From: JAKFWF01 sp963732635
GTDB taxonomy: Bacteria > Pseudomonadota > Alphaproteobacteria > Rhizobiales > Hyphomicrobiaceae
NCBI GenBank assembly: GCA_963732635.1
Contig: CAVTAL010000024.1
Coordinates: 62,001-126,000 of the forward strand
Direction: 5' to 3'
Length of the DNA: 64,000 bases
This document shows, piece after piece, positions 18,796-30,895 of this stretch. The notes beneath the pieces are model-generated. The model saw only the letters and a program-made list of their open reading frames with translations, had not been told where the DNA came from and searched no databases. The translations under genes were made by a program, and so were the position numbers. The first letter of the stretch is position 1. Each line of letters opens with the position of its first letter.

Positions 18796-20028
18796 CTACG
18801 CCACCAATCTTGCCATCACCTTGGCGAAATGCAGCTCTGCCATTGCGCGGCCAATATGGCGGCCGCCTTCAACGACCTTGCGGCCACCGGCCCATACTTC
18901 GCTGACGAGCGAACGGCCTGACGCGAAAATCAGCGCATCAAGCAGGCCGTCACCAGTGCGGCCCACCAATTCAATCGCATCGGAAGCCAGCACGACGCGG
19001 TCATCTCGACCGACTGCCACACCACCTGCTTGCTGGCCACCGACGAGGCTTGCCTCGAACAATGTGCGGCCAATTGAACGCCCCGGGGCGGCCAATCGGT
19101 TTCGACGACGATCACGCAAGCGCTGGCCATATTCGAGCGTGCGCAGTTCCTCGGCGAGCGAGATCAGCACATTGGAATCGGTGCCGACGCCAAGCTTTCC
19201 ACCGGCAGCCCAGTAGTCCACGGCGGGAAAAATTCCGTCGCCGAGATTGGCCTCGGTGATCGGGCACAAGCCCACCACCGCACCTGACTTCGCCATGCCG
19301 TCTACCTCGGCCGGCGTCACATGCGTCGCGTGGATCAGACACCAGCGCGCGTCGACAAGTCCGGTGTCGAGCAGCCATTGGACCGGCCGCTTGCCCGACC
19401 AGGCAAGGCAGTCGGCAACCTCCTTTTCCTGCTCGGCGACATGAATGTGGATTGGCGCCGATGGTACCTCGGCCAGCACCGCCCGCAACTGCTCGAGTGA
19501 CACCGCCCGCAGCGAATGCGGTGCCGCGCCGACGATGGCGCCAGGGAGATTGCTCACGGCGCGGATCGAAGCTTCGCGCAGCTTCAAGAACCGTTCCGTA
19601 TCGTTAAGAAATCGGCGCTGCCCCGGCACGCTCGACTGACCGCCGAAACCGCCGTGCGAATAGAGCACCGGCAGCATCGTCAGGCCGATGCCGGTCGAGC
19701 TCGCGGCCGCGGCAATCCGCTCTGCCATCTCGGCGAGGTTGGCGTAGGGACGGCCGTCGATGTCGTGATGCAGATAGTGGAACTCGCAGACCCGTGTGTA
19801 ACCTGCTTCAAGCATTTCCACATAGGCCATGGTGGCGATGGCTTCGACGTCGTCGGGCGTCAGTTGGTCGAGGAACCGGTACATGACCTCGCGCCAGGTC
19901 CAGAAGCTGTCCTCGCCCGTGCCCGCCCGTTCGGCGAGACCCGCCATGCCGCGCTGAAACGCATGGCTGTGCAGGTTGACCATGCCGGGCAGCGCAAATG
20001 CACCGGCATCGTTCGTCGAATCCGTCAT
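18796..20028 (-). CDS. hutF: formimidoylglutamate deiminase (short N-terminus)
   Basis: A 410-residue metal-dependent amidohydrolase. Metal ligands are visible in LPGMVNLHSHAFQRGMAG, IHIHVAEQEKEVADC, CLIHATHVTPAE and LGVGTDSN. This is the HutF enzyme, which deiminates N-formimino-L-glutamate to N-formyl-L-glutamate, and it lies divergently from hutI. HutF proteins are usually near 450 residues; here the ATG at 20028 (MTDSTNDAGAFALPG) leaves out most of the small N-terminal beta domain. Only 75 bases separate it from hutI, so an upstream start would have to overlap hutI, or an undetected frame break hides the N-terminus. Confidence 0.88.
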   Translation of the reverse strand: MTDSTNDAGAFALPGMVNLHSHAFQRGMAGLAERAGTGEDSFWTWREVMYRFLDQLTPDDVEAIATMAYVEMLEAGYTRVCEFHYLHHDIDGRPYANLAEMAERIAAAASSTGIGLTMLPVLYSHGGFGGQSSVPGQRRFLNDTERFLKLREASIRAVSNLPGAIVGAAPHSLRAVSLEQLRAVLAEVPSAPIHIHVAEQEKEVADCLAWSGKRPVQWLLDTGLVDARWCLIHATHVTPAEVDGMAKSGAVVGLCPITEANLGDGIFPAVDYWAAGGKLGVGTDSNVLISLAEELRTLEYGQRLRDRRRNRLAAPGRSIGRTLFEASLVGGQQAGGVAVGRDDRVVLASDAIELVGRTGDGLLDALIFASGRSLVSEVWAGGRKVVEGGRHIGRAMAELHFAKVMARLVA

Positions 20029-20103
20029 GCCCCTTGACCTCCGCCCGCCAACCTCGGACGTTTGTAGCAACGAAAGCCGAGAAACCGAAAGGGAACGTCG
20101 CCA

Positions 20104-21324
20104 ATGCCCGTATTCGTGAATGCACGCATTGCGACCATGGACCCGGCGCGGCCGGGCCTCGGTATCATTGAGAGCGGTGCGATCCATGCTGATGCGGCTG
20201 GCAATATTGCTTGGATTGGCGCGGTCAACGATATGCCCGCGAGCCGCGAGCCGGCTCAAGACCTCTCCGGTCGCCTCGTCACCCCCGGCCTGATCGACTG
20301 CCACACGCATCTCGTCTGGGCTGGCAATCGCGCCGACGAGTTCGAGATGCGACTTGCCGGGCGCGGCTATGCAGAAATTTCGGCGGCCGGTGGCGGCATC
20401 GTCTCGACGGTTAAGGCGACGCGAGCGGCGAGTGAGGCGGAAATCGTTGCCCTCGCCGCGCCTCGGGCACGGGCGCTGATGGCCGACGGCGTCACTACGA
20501 TTGAGGTCAAATCCGGCTACGGCCTGGACACTGGCAACGAAATGAAGCAACTGCGGGCCGCCCGTGCACTACCGGCGGCAGTCGGCCAGCGCGTCGATGT
20601 CATGGCGACTTTTCTCGGTGCGCACGCGCTGCCGCCAGAAGCCAAGGGCGACAAGGACCGCTACATCGATCTCGTGGTCAACGAGATGATCCCGGCGGTC
20701 GCGCGCGAGAAACTCGCCGACGCCGTCGATGCCTTCATGGAAGGCATCGCATTCTCGGCCGAACAGACCGCGCGCGTGTTCGATGCCGCGAAGAAATACG
20801 GGCTGCCGGTGAAGCTGCATGCCGACCAACTGTCGAATCTTGGCGGCGCGGCGTTGGCTGCCAAATACGGCGCACTGTCCGCCGACCACCTCGAATACAC
20901 CGACGAGGCCGGCGCCGTTGCCATGGCCAAGGCTGGCACGGTGGCGGTGATCCTGCCCGGCGCGTTCTATTTTCTGCGTGAAACCCGAAAGCCGCCGATC
21001 GATTTTTTCCGCAAGCATGGTGCCGCCATGGCAGTCGCGAGCGACGCCAACCCCGGTTCGTCGCCGATCCTGTCGCTGCGCCTCGCCATGAATATGGCCT
21101 GCATCCTGTTCCACATGACGGTCGAGGAGGCGATCCTCGGCGTCACCCGCAACGCGGCGAAGGCGCTCGGGCGCAGCGACATCGGCATGCTGAAGGTCGG
21201 CGCGCAATGCAATCTCGCGGTATGGGACAGCCCGTCGCCGGCCGCACTCGTCTACGAAATGGGACCGGCGCCGCTGCACAGCCGTGTGTTTCGCGGCATC
21301 ACCGATCAGGAGCGTTGCGCATGA
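20104..21324 (+). CDS. hutI: imidazolonepropionase
   Basis: A 406-residue amidohydrolase matching HutI: TPGLIDCHTHLVWAGNRADEFEMR with the HxH metal site, the AGGGIVSTVKATRAAS segment, TTIEVKSGYGLDTGNEMKQL, a metal histidine in KLHADQLSN and the C-terminal SDANPGSSP motif. It hydrolyses imidazolone-5-propionate to N-formimino-L-glutamate, the third step of histidine breakdown, giving the substrate of HutF. The stop overlaps the hutH start (ATGA). Frame intact, length normal. Confidence 0.96.
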   Translation: MPVFVNARIATMDPARPGLGIIESGAIHADAAGNIAWIGAVNDMPASREPAQDLSGRLVTPGLIDCHTHLVWAGNRADEFEMRLAGRGYAEISAAGGGIVSTVKATRAASEAEIVALAAPRARALMADGVTTIEVKSGYGLDTGNEMKQLRAARALPAAVGQRVDVMATFLGAHALPPEAKGDKDRYIDLVVNEMIPAVAREKLADAVDAFMEGIAFSAEQTARVFDAAKKYGLPVKLHADQLSNLGGAALAAKYGALSADHLEYTDEAGAVAMAKAGTVAVILPGAFYFLRETRKPPIDFFRKHGAAMAVASDANPGSSPILSLRLAMNMACILFHMTVEEAILGVTRNAAKALGRSDIGMLKVGAQCNLAVWDSPSPAALVYEMGPAPLHSRVFRGITDQERCA

Positions 21325-22871
21325 CCACGACGGTAACCTTGCGCCCCGGTTCAGTGACCATGGCCGACCTGATGGCCATCGCCGAAGGTGCCCATGCCAG
21401 ACTCGATCCTGCCTTCTGGCCCAAGGTCGAGGCGGCGGCGAAGATCGTTGCCGATGCCGCCAACGGCAAGGCGCCGGTTTATGGCGTCAACACCGGCTTC
21501 GGCAAACTCGCCTCGAAGCGCATCGCGCCGGCCGACACCGCAACCCTGCAGCGCAATCTCATCCTGTCGCACTGCTGCGGCGTCGGCGAGGCGACGCCGA
21601 AGCGGATCGCACGGCTAACCATCGCGCTCAAGATCGCCTCGCTCGGCCGAGGTGCTTCCGGCGCGCGCCGCATCGTCATCGAACAATTGGAAGCTCTGCT
21701 GGCGCACGACATTTATCCCTACATTCCAGTGCAGGGCTCGGTCGGCGCCTCGGGCGATCTGGCGCCGCTGGCACACATGACGGCGGTGATGCTCGGCGAG
21801 GGCGAGGTGATGACCGACAGCGGCCCCAGACCCGCGCGCGATGCCTTGCAGGCTGCCGGGCTCGCACCGATCACACTCAGCGCCAAGGAAGGGCTCGCCC
21901 TCATCAATGGCACGCAGTTCTCAACGGCCTGGGCGCTTGCCGGCGTGGTCGACGCCTTCGCGCTGGCGCAGAACGCGCTGCTGACCGGCGCGCTGTCGGT
22001 CGATGCGGCGATGGCGTCGACTACGCCGTTCCGGCCCGAGATCCAGGCACTGCGTGGCCATGCCGGCCAGATCGCGGCGGCGGCCTCTTTGATGGCCCTG
22101 CTCGACGGTAGCCAGATCCGCTTGTCGCATCTCGATGGCGACGAGCGCGTGCAGGACCCCTACTGCCTGCGCTGCCAGCCGCAGGTCATGGGCGCCTGCC
22201 TCGACCTGTTGACGCAGGCGGCGCGCACGCTCGTCGTCGAGGCCAACGCGGTGACCGACAACCCGCTGGTGCTGGTCGAAACCGGTGAAATCCTGTCCGG
22301 CGGCAACTTCCACGCCGAGCCGGTCGCCTTCGCTGCCGACCAGACCGCGATCGCGATTTCCGAAATCGGCGCCATCACCGAGCGCCGGATCGCGACGCTG
22401 GTCGACCCGGCGTTGAACTTCGGCTTGCCGCCGTTCCTGACACCCGATCCCGGCCTCAACTCCGGCTTCATGATCGCCGAGGTGGCGGCGGCCGCGATCT
22501 TCGCCGAGAACAAGCATCTGGCCAATCCGTGCTCGACCGACTCGACACCGACCAGCGCCAACCAGGAGGACCACGTCTCGATGGCGGCGCACGCCGCCCG
22601 CCGTCTCGCCCGCATGAATGACAATCTCGGCCGCATCATCGGCATCGAGTTGCTGGTGGCGGCGCAGGGCATCGAAATGCGCGCGCCGCATGCGACGAGC
22701 CCAGCGCTCACGGCCGCGATGGTGAAACTGCGACCGAAGTCGCCAAGCTTGAGAGCGACCGCTATATGGCGCCAGACCTCGCCGCCGCGAGCGCCTTGGT
22801 CAGAACCGCGGCCCTGCTTGATGCCGCCCGCGCCACCTGCAACAGCCGATCCATTTCCAACCCTCACCTGA
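21321..22871 (+). CDS. hutH: histidine ammonia-lyase (local double frame break near the end)
   Basis: A 516-codon gene for HutH. The Ala-Ser-Gly triad that forms the MIO cofactor is in GSVGASGDLAPLAHM, and the family stretches YGVNTGFGKLAS, SGGNFHAEPVAFAADQ and NPCSTDSTPTSANQEDHVSM are present. It deaminates L-histidine to urocanate. Near 22735 the frame slips: the expected continuation RYMAPDLAAASALVRTAALLDAA lies in another frame, then the original frame seems to return near 22830 to end PPATADPFPTLT. Two compensating one-base errors explain this. It starts inside the hutI stop. Confidence 0.93.
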   Translation: MTTTVTLRPGSVTMADLMAIAEGAHARLDPAFWPKVEAAAKIVADAANGKAPVYGVNTGFGKLASKRIAPADTATLQRNLILSHCCGVGEATPKRIARLTIALKIASLGRGASGARRIVIEQLEALLAHDIYPYIPVQGSVGASGDLAPLAHMTAVMLGEGEVMTDSGPRPARDALQAAGLAPITLSAKEGLALINGTQFSTAWALAGVVDAFALAQNALLTGALSVDAAMASTTPFRPEIQALRGHAGQIAAAASLMALLDGSQIRLSHLDGDERVQDPYCLRCQPQVMGACLDLLTQAARTLVVEANAVTDNPLVLVETGEILSGGNFHAEPVAFAADQTAIAISEIGAITERRIATLVDPALNFGLPPFLTPDPGLNSGFMIAEVAAAAIFAENKHLANPCSTDSTPTSANQEDHVSMAAHAARRLARMNDNLGRIIGIELLVAAQGIEMRAPHATSPALTAAMVKLRPKSPSLRATAIWRQTSPPRAPWSEPRPCLMPPAPPATADPFPTLT

Positions 22872-22882
22872 GGTACCGCCCC

Positions 22883-24555
<1,673 letters not shown>

Positions 24556-24613
24556 TAGTGTTCGCCGGCTTCGAAGCGCAGATGCGCACCGTCTTGGAAT
24601 CTTGGAGCCCATC

Positions 24614-25654
24614 ATGTCGACATCCGCCGCCGCCCTCCCCTGTCGCCCGATCGGCAAGGCCGGCCTCACCGTCACCGAGATCGGCTTCGGCAGCGCGCCG
24701 ATCGGCAACTTCCGCTACAGCATCAGCGACGACGATGCGCAGGCGTCGATGCGGGCGCTGTGGTCCGGCGGCGGACGGCTCTACGAACCTCGCCATTCTA
24801 CGGCTACGGCCGCGCTGAATTGCGCGTCGGCCGCTTCCTGCAGAGCGTGCCGGCAGGCGATTACGTGCTCTCGACCAAGGTCGGTCGCGTCCTGCGGCCA
24901 TTGCGGGCCAACGACGACACCACCGGCATGCGCCAGAACGGCCTGCCGTTCTTCCCGACCTACGACTACAGCTACGACGGCGTGATGCGCTCGCTCGAGC
25001 ATTCGTTCCTGCGGCTCGGCGTGCCACGCATCGACATTGCGTTGATCCACGACGTCGACGCCTTCACGCATGGATCGGACGCTGCCACCGAAATTCACTT
25101 CAAGACGGCCATGGCCGGCGCCTACAAGGCGCTCGACGAGCTTCGCCGTTCGGGCGACATCAAGGCCATCGGCGTCGGCATGAACGACACCCGCTGGTGC
25201 CGCCGCTTCGTCGAGGCCGGCGATTTCGACTGCGCCATGATCGCCGGGCAATACTACGTTGCTGCAGCACACACCGGAAACACTGGAGTTCATCGAACTA
25301 TGCCGAAAGCGAAACGTCGGCCTGCTGCTGGCGGCGGTGTTCAACTCGGGGCTGCTGGTTGCCGGCTCGAAGTCGAAGGCGTTGTTCAACTACAATCCGC
25401 CGCCCGCCGACGTCATTGCCCGTCTCGTTCGCATAGAGGAGATCGCCAGCGCCCATCGCGTATCGATCCCGGCCGCCGCCATCCAGTTCGTGCTGGCCGA
25501 GCCGGTGGTGAAATCGGCCGTCCTCGGCGCCACCTGCGCCGCCGAGGTCGAAGCCAACCTGAAGGCCCGCAGTGAGGTCATTCCAGCTGCGTTCTGGTCG
25601 GACCTGAAGAGCGCCGTCCTGCTGGCGGCGAGCCTGCCTTTGCCGAAGTCGTGA
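24614..25654 (+). CDS. aldo/keto reductase, aldose 1-dehydrogenase-like (two frame breaks)
   Basis: Aldo/keto reductase of about 346 residues, close to the D-threo-aldose (L-fucose) 1-dehydrogenase / pyridoxal 4-dehydrogenase branch. Features are IGFGSAPIGNFRYSISDDDA, the catalytic-tyrosine region SPFYGYGRAELRVGRFLQ, the lysine strand YVLSTKVGRVLRP and DIALIHDVDAFTHG. The frame breaks near 24787 (one base missing) and near 25256 (one base extra, before LLQHTPETLEFIELC). It follows hutU on the same strand after about 60 bases. Substrate not predictable. Confidence 0.82.
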
Positions 25655-25742
25655 GGCGATCGCCTCCCGTCCCGCAGGCGTGATTTGCGCTTTTGCCGGA
25701 GTCGCCTAAAAAGCGGGCTCAAATACGACAGGGAGCGCGCGC

Positions 25743-26586
25743 TTGCTGACCCATTTGAAATCATTCGCGCTTTTTGCGCGCTCGCGACGTGCGCCACAAG
25801 CTTCGCGCAGGCCCAGTCGGCCACGGCCTGGGTGGAAGGCCACAATTCGAAGGCCCGGATGATCGCCGGCACCCACGCCAAGTCGGCGGCCCGTCGCGCA
25901 CGATTGCCGGCATCGAGATCGTGATGGCCGACGGCTGGAAGACCTATTGGCGCAATCCGGGCGACGCCGGCGGCGTGCCGCCGTACTTCGACTGGGCGGG
26001 GTCGGAGAACCTCGCCGGCGCCAAGGTGTTGTTCCCGGCGCCGTCGCGCCTGAAGGACGCCAGCGGCGACTCGGTCGGCTACAAGAAGGTCGTGGTGTTG
26101 CCGGTCGAAGTCACGGCCAAGGACCCGGCGAAGCCGGTCACGTTCAAACTCGCGATGGAGTTCGGCGTCTGCCGCGAGATCTGCGTGCCGGCCGAAGCCA
26201 AGCTGTCGCTGGCGATGCCGGCTGCCGGCGTGCCGTTGCCGGCAGTGCTCGCCGCCGCCTCGAACTGGTGCCGCGCAAGGCCACCGACCGCCGTCCCGCC
26301 GATCCCGAATTGAAAGCTACCCGCGCCATGCTGACCGGCGACAAGCCGAGGCTCGCATTCGATGTCGCATTCCCAGGCGACGGCGCCGGCGCCGACGTGT
26401 TCATCGAGGCTCCCGACGGGGTCTATCTCAGCCTGCCGAAGAAGATCCAGCGCGACGGCCGGCGTCCAGACGTTCGAGATCGACCTGGCGACAGGCGTCG
26501 ACATCGCCGAGATCAAGGGCAAGACCCTGGTGGTGACCATGGTCAGCGCCACCGGCCAATCGGAAGCGACCTGGAAGATCGACTAG
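25743..26586 (+). CDS. DsbD N-terminal-domain-like periplasmic protein (several frame breaks)
   Basis: A secreted protein of about 280 residues in alphaproteobacteria annotated as protein-disulfide reductase DsbD family. I see a likely signal peptide (TTG start at 25743, LLTHLKSFALF then ALATCATSFAQAQS), the block IVMADGWKTYWRNPGDAGG, PPYFDWAGSENL, and the cysteine pair FGVCREICVPAE typical of the DsbD alpha domain. The frame breaks near 25757, 25890, 26262 and 26455. It probably receives reducing equivalents in the periplasm; no membrane DsbD partner is adjacent. The start is uncertain. Confidence 0.7.
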
Positions 26587-26648
26587 CGCGTAAACGGCTA
26601 TAGGCTACGTGGCTAGCAGAATTTCATCCCCACAAACCGGAGAAAAAC

Positions 26649-27137
26649 ATGGCCATCAAAGTCGGCGACAAGCTGCCCGAAGCGACCTTCACCATGATGG
26701 GCCCGAGGGACCGAAGCCGGTAACCACGGCCGAATTCTTCGGCGGCAAGAAGGTCGCGCTGTTCGCGGTGCCCGGCGCCTATCACGCCGACCTGCAGCAA
26801 GCAGCACATGCCGGGCTTCGTCGCGAACTCGGCCGAGTTCAAGGGCAAGGGCATCGACGCGATCGCCTGCACCGCGGTCAACGACGTGTTCGTGCTCGAC
26901 GCCTGGGCGAAGGAGACCGGCGCCGCCGGCAAGATCACCATGCTGGCCGACGGCAGCGCCGACTTCGCCAAGAAGATCGGCCTCGAGATCGACCTCACCG
27001 CCCGCGGCCTCGGCGTGCGCTCGAAGCGCTATTCGATGATCGTCGACAACGGCGTGGTGTCGGTCCTCAACGTCGAGGACGCGCCGCCGCAGCACGACAA
27101 GTCGAGCGCCACGACACTGCTCAGCTGCAAGTTCTGA
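26649..27137 (+). CDS. peroxiredoxin, Prx5-type (two frame breaks)
   Basis: A peroxiredoxin of about 161 residues. It begins MAIKVGDKLPEATFTMM, then GPKPVTTAEFFGGKKVALFA and, after repair, PGAYTPTCSKQHMPGF with the peroxidatic cysteine. The rest follows in one frame (FKGKGIDAIACTAVNDVFVL through SKRYSMIVDNGVV), and a second cysteine lies three residues from the end (LLSCKF). Frame breaks lie near 26705 (a missing G) and 26782 (an extra C). It reduces hydrogen and organic peroxides. It converges on the thioesterase gene. Confidence 0.85.
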
Positions 27138-27142
27138 AGGTG

Positions 27143-27214
27143 AGGGAGTAGGGAGTGGGGAATTGGAGTAGAGGCCCGTTTCCCTATTCCCTATTCGCGA
27201 TCTCCCTACTCCCT
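27143..27214. terminator. long-looped inverted repeat between convergent genes
   Basis: AGGGAGTAGGGAG at 27143-27155 is perfectly complementary to 27202-27214, with a loop of 46 bases that itself holds the direct repeat CCCTATTCCCTATT. It fills the spacer between the convergent peroxiredoxin and thioesterase genes. The purine/pyrimidine bias of the arms is unusual for this genome. It may be a terminator or a dispersed repeat. Confidence 0.4.
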
Positions 27215-27217
27215 GCA

Positions 27218-27771
27218 TTACTGGTTTCCGTCGCCCGTGATCGCCTCGTCGGCCCTCAGGAATGCTTCGACGTCGGGCGTCATCGGCGGCGACTCGTCGT
27301 CGGCACCGATCTCGTGCATCAGCCGCGCGATGGTCACGAACGACTTCGTCTTGCGGTCATACAGCCCGCCCTTGAACAGGGCCGGGCGAGCGACCTGGCC
27401 TTGGCGCGGACCGCTGGCGAACCGGATCATCTGCTCCATCACCACCGTGACGTCGTTCCAGGTCAGCAGCCGCGTTTCGAGTCGACCTTGTCGAGAAACA
27501 CCAACTCGCGGCGGAACCTGATCGCGATGCCGCTGGCGATCGGCGTCCATCGATGCCGCAGAGCGGCCGCCACAGCCCGGTGCGCACCATGAAGTCGAGC
27601 CGGCCGAGATCCATCAACGTCAAGTAGCGGCCGTTGTTCATGTGCATCGACAGGTCGAGATCGGTCGGCCAGACGCGGAAATCGCAGCGTCGAGATCGCG
27701 TGCGATGCCTCGAGCGTGGGTCGCCGCCACGCGGTCAGCAGATACCAGATCAAGCGAAACCATAGGTTCAT
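27218..27771 (-). CDS. hotdog-fold acyl-CoA thioesterase-like protein (several frame breaks)
   Basis: A protein of about 184 residues of the 4HBT/YbgC-like thioesterase group. Fragments in order are MNLWFRLIWYLLTAWRRPTL (a hydrophobic start), MHMNNGRYLTLMDLGRLDFM with the catalytic-loop pattern HMNNGRY, RHRWTPIASGIAIRFRREL, then RLETRLLTWNDVTVVMEQMI and the end LFKGGLYDRKTKSFVTIARL. These lie in three frames, so at least three one-base errors are present between 27390 and 27690. It would hydrolyse an acyl-CoA; substrate unknown. Confidence 0.75.
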
Positions 27772-27872
27772 GCGCGAGGCTCCTCAATGGAACCTCGCGC
27801 CTAGCGCTCAATGCGACGGCAGCAAGAGGGCAAGCCATCACACCTGCTCTATTGCGATAAGCGCGCCTGGTG

Positions 27873-27908
27873 TTGACGGCATCCGCAGTTACACATAACC
27901 TGTGTAAC
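27873..27908 (+). promoter_or_regulatory. promoter and palindromic operator of the toxin-antitoxin pair
   Basis: TTGACG (27873-27878) and TAACCT (27896-27901) are spaced by 17 bases. The perfect palindrome GTTACACA-TAACC-TGTGTAAC (27888-27908) covers the -10 and ends one base before the antitoxin ATG at 27909. Antitoxins of the ribbon-helix-helix type commonly repress their own promoter through such a palindrome. The start codon lies at the predicted transcription start, so the message may be leaderless. Confidence 0.6.
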
Positions 27909-28136
27909 ATGACCAGAACGTCACCTCGCTATCGATGAAGATCTGTTGCGGCAGGCACGACGATACGCGGCCGAGCACGACACGACCGTAAACGGTCTGG
28001 TGCGTGACTAGTTGCCTCGTCGCCCAGCGCGACCAGGCTGCCAAGGCGCCCAGACCTGTCAGACTCGGCCAGGCGAGCGATTGGACCCCGGATCCGGCGT
28101 GGCAGTGGAAACGCGAGGAAACGTATGACCGTGGCG
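27909..28136 (+). CDS. ribbon-helix-helix (CopG-like) antitoxin (frame breaks)
   Basis: A small antitoxin gene directly upstream of the PIN toxin. After allowing for one-base errors it reads MTRTS, then SIDEDLLRQARRYAAEHDTT and VNGLVRD, which is the strand-helix-helix of RHH/CopG proteins, and then a toxin-binding tail with LVAQRDQAAKA and WTPDPAWQWKREETYDR. Breaks lie near 27925 and 28008 (an in-frame TAG follows VRD), and probably near the end. The 3-prime end is not exactly determinable; it should overlap the toxin start. It probably neutralises the toxin and binds the palindrome upstream. Confidence 0.6.
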
Positions 28137-28542
28137 GTCTTCCTGGACACCAACATCCTGATCTACGCGGCGTCAAACCAAAGAACAGACGCAAGAAAAA
28201 GAATGCGCGCGGCGGAGTTGATCGCCGAGACCGAGTTGGGAACCTGGGCTCAAGTGCTGGCGGAGTTCTACGTGACGGTGACCCGCAAAGGCGCACCGCC
28301 GATGTCACCCATCAAGGCGATAGAATGGGTGGAACAATTGGAGTTGCAGCCCTGCGTTCCGATCGATGCCGCACTGGTCAAACGCGGCATCGAAAACAGC
28401 TGTTCACCGCATCTCCTACTGGGACGGCGCGATCATTGCCGCAGCGGAAGCCCTCGGCGCCACTACGCTGTTCACCGAGGACCTAAGTCATGGGCAGGCT
28501 TACGGATCAGACCGCGCGATCAATCCGTTCCTGCCCGCCTGA
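28125..28542 (+). CDS. PIN-domain ribonuclease toxin, VapC-type (one frame break)
   Basis: A PIN-domain protein of about 138 residues. The first catalytic aspartate is in MTVAVFLDTNILIYAASN, the second acidic position in VLAEFYVTVTRKG, and the C-terminal acidic residues in SYWDGAIIAAAEALGATTLF and TEDLSHGQ. The frame breaks near 28403, between LVKRGIEN and RISYWDGAII. It is preceded by a CopG-like antitoxin, so it forms a VapBC-type toxin-antitoxin module whose toxin would cut RNA, most often tRNA. Confidence 0.8.
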
Positions 28543-28550
28543 ACAGAAAT

Positions 28551-29751
28551 TCAACCCGGCGCGGCGCCCTGCGTCGCGACGTAGACGGCGTAGAGCGACT
28601 GGCTCGCCGCCATGAACAGGCGATTGCGCTTGGGCCCGCCGAAGCAGACGTTGCCGCAGATCTCGGGCAGGCGGATGCGGCCGATCAGCTTGCCCTCCGG
28701 GGTCCACACCGTGACGCCGCTGTAGCCGACCGCGCGGCCGGCGTTGCTCGAGCACCACAGGTTGCCGTTGACGTCGGCGCGCACGCCGTCGGGCCCGCAC
28801 TTGACGCCGTCGACCATGAAGTCGCTGAACAGCTTGCGGTTCGAGAGCTTGTTGTCGGCGCCGACGTCGAACACGTACATGTCGCCCTTGCCGCCCGGCC
28901 CGGTGTCGCCCGGCCCCTTGCCGGTGCTGACGACGTAGAGCTTCTTGTAGTCGGGCGAGAAGCACAGGCCGTTGGGATCGGGCACCTGCTCCTCGGTGAC
29001 GACCAGGTCGACCCGGCCGCTCGGATCGACGCGATAGCAGTTGGTCGGCAGCTCGCGCTTGGCGATGCCGATCTCGGCCGGCTGGCCGAGCCGATTGTTG
29101 AGCTTGCCGCGCGGCGTTGCTCGGCCCGCCGGCGGCGTCCGGCGTGCCTTCGTAGAGCTGGCCGCCATAGGGCGGATCGGTGAACCAGTAGCTGCCGTCG
29201 GGATGCGGCACCACGTCGTTGGGCGAGTTGAGCCGCTTGCCGTCGTAGCTGTCGGCGAGCACCGTCACCGAGCCGTCGAGCTCGTAGCGCACGACGCGCC
29301 GCGTCAGGTGCTCGCAGGAGAGCTGCCGGCCCTGGAAGTCGAAGGTGTTGCCGTTGCTGTTGTTCGACGGCGCGCGGAACACGCTGACGCGGCCGTCGTC
29401 CTCGAGCCAGCGCAGCTGCCGGTTGTTGGGGATGTCGCTCCAGACCAGATAGCGGCCCTGGCCGTTCCAGGCCGGCCCCTCCGACCACAGCGCGCCGGTC
29501 CACAGCCGCTGGATCGGCGCGTTGGGCTGGGCGAGGCCGTTGAAGCTCGGATCGACGGCGATCACGTCGGGGTCCCAGAAGTAGGTGTTGGGCGCGCCGT
29601 TCGGGCCGAAATCGCGCGGCGGGGTGGTGATCGTGCTCGGCGGCGCGGCCGGCCCGGACTGGGCAGCGGCACGCGACGCGCCGATCGTAATGGCAGCCGC
29701 GCCTGTGCCGGCTGCCTGCAGCAGCGATTCGTCGGGACAGTCTGGAGGCAT
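28551..29751 (-). CDS. SMP-30/gluconolactonase family protein (one frame break)
   Basis: A beta-propeller lactonase-like protein of about 400 residues. Motifs include GALWSEGPAWNGQGRYLVWS with the metal glutamate, NGNTFDFQGRQLSCEH, RLNSPNDVVPHPDGSYWFTD, QVPDPNGLCFSPDYKKLYV and PDGVRADVNGNLWCSSNAG. The N-terminus (LLQAAGTGAAAITIGASRAA) looks like a Tat-type or Sec signal, though no clear twin arginine is seen. The frame breaks near 29113. It probably hydrolyses a sugar lactone in the periplasm. This stretch looks more GC-rich than its surroundings. Confidence 0.85.
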
Positions 29752-29979
29752 CGGGATTCGGGACGCGAAGAGCGCTTGACCATTGGGCGTCTCCCCGAAA
29801 AATGTGGTTTGTTGTTCAGTCCCCCGCGCTGCCGAGATTGGGCTCGCCGCCTTGCGTATACGTCAAGTTGTAGCACAGTATGAGCGCCCGCCCCGACCAA
29901 CGGCGCACTTGCCCTATTCCCGCCGCCTGCTAAACCACTGCCAGAATTCAGCGGAACCGCTGGGAGCCGAGACCAACCC

Positions 29980-30881
<902 letters not shown>

Positions 30882-30895
30882 CGCCGATCGCACCG

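Noticed and set aside
20029..20550. In-frame extension of hutF by 174 codons
   Set aside because: The extension is entirely antisense to hutI and carries none of the HutF N-terminal domain features.
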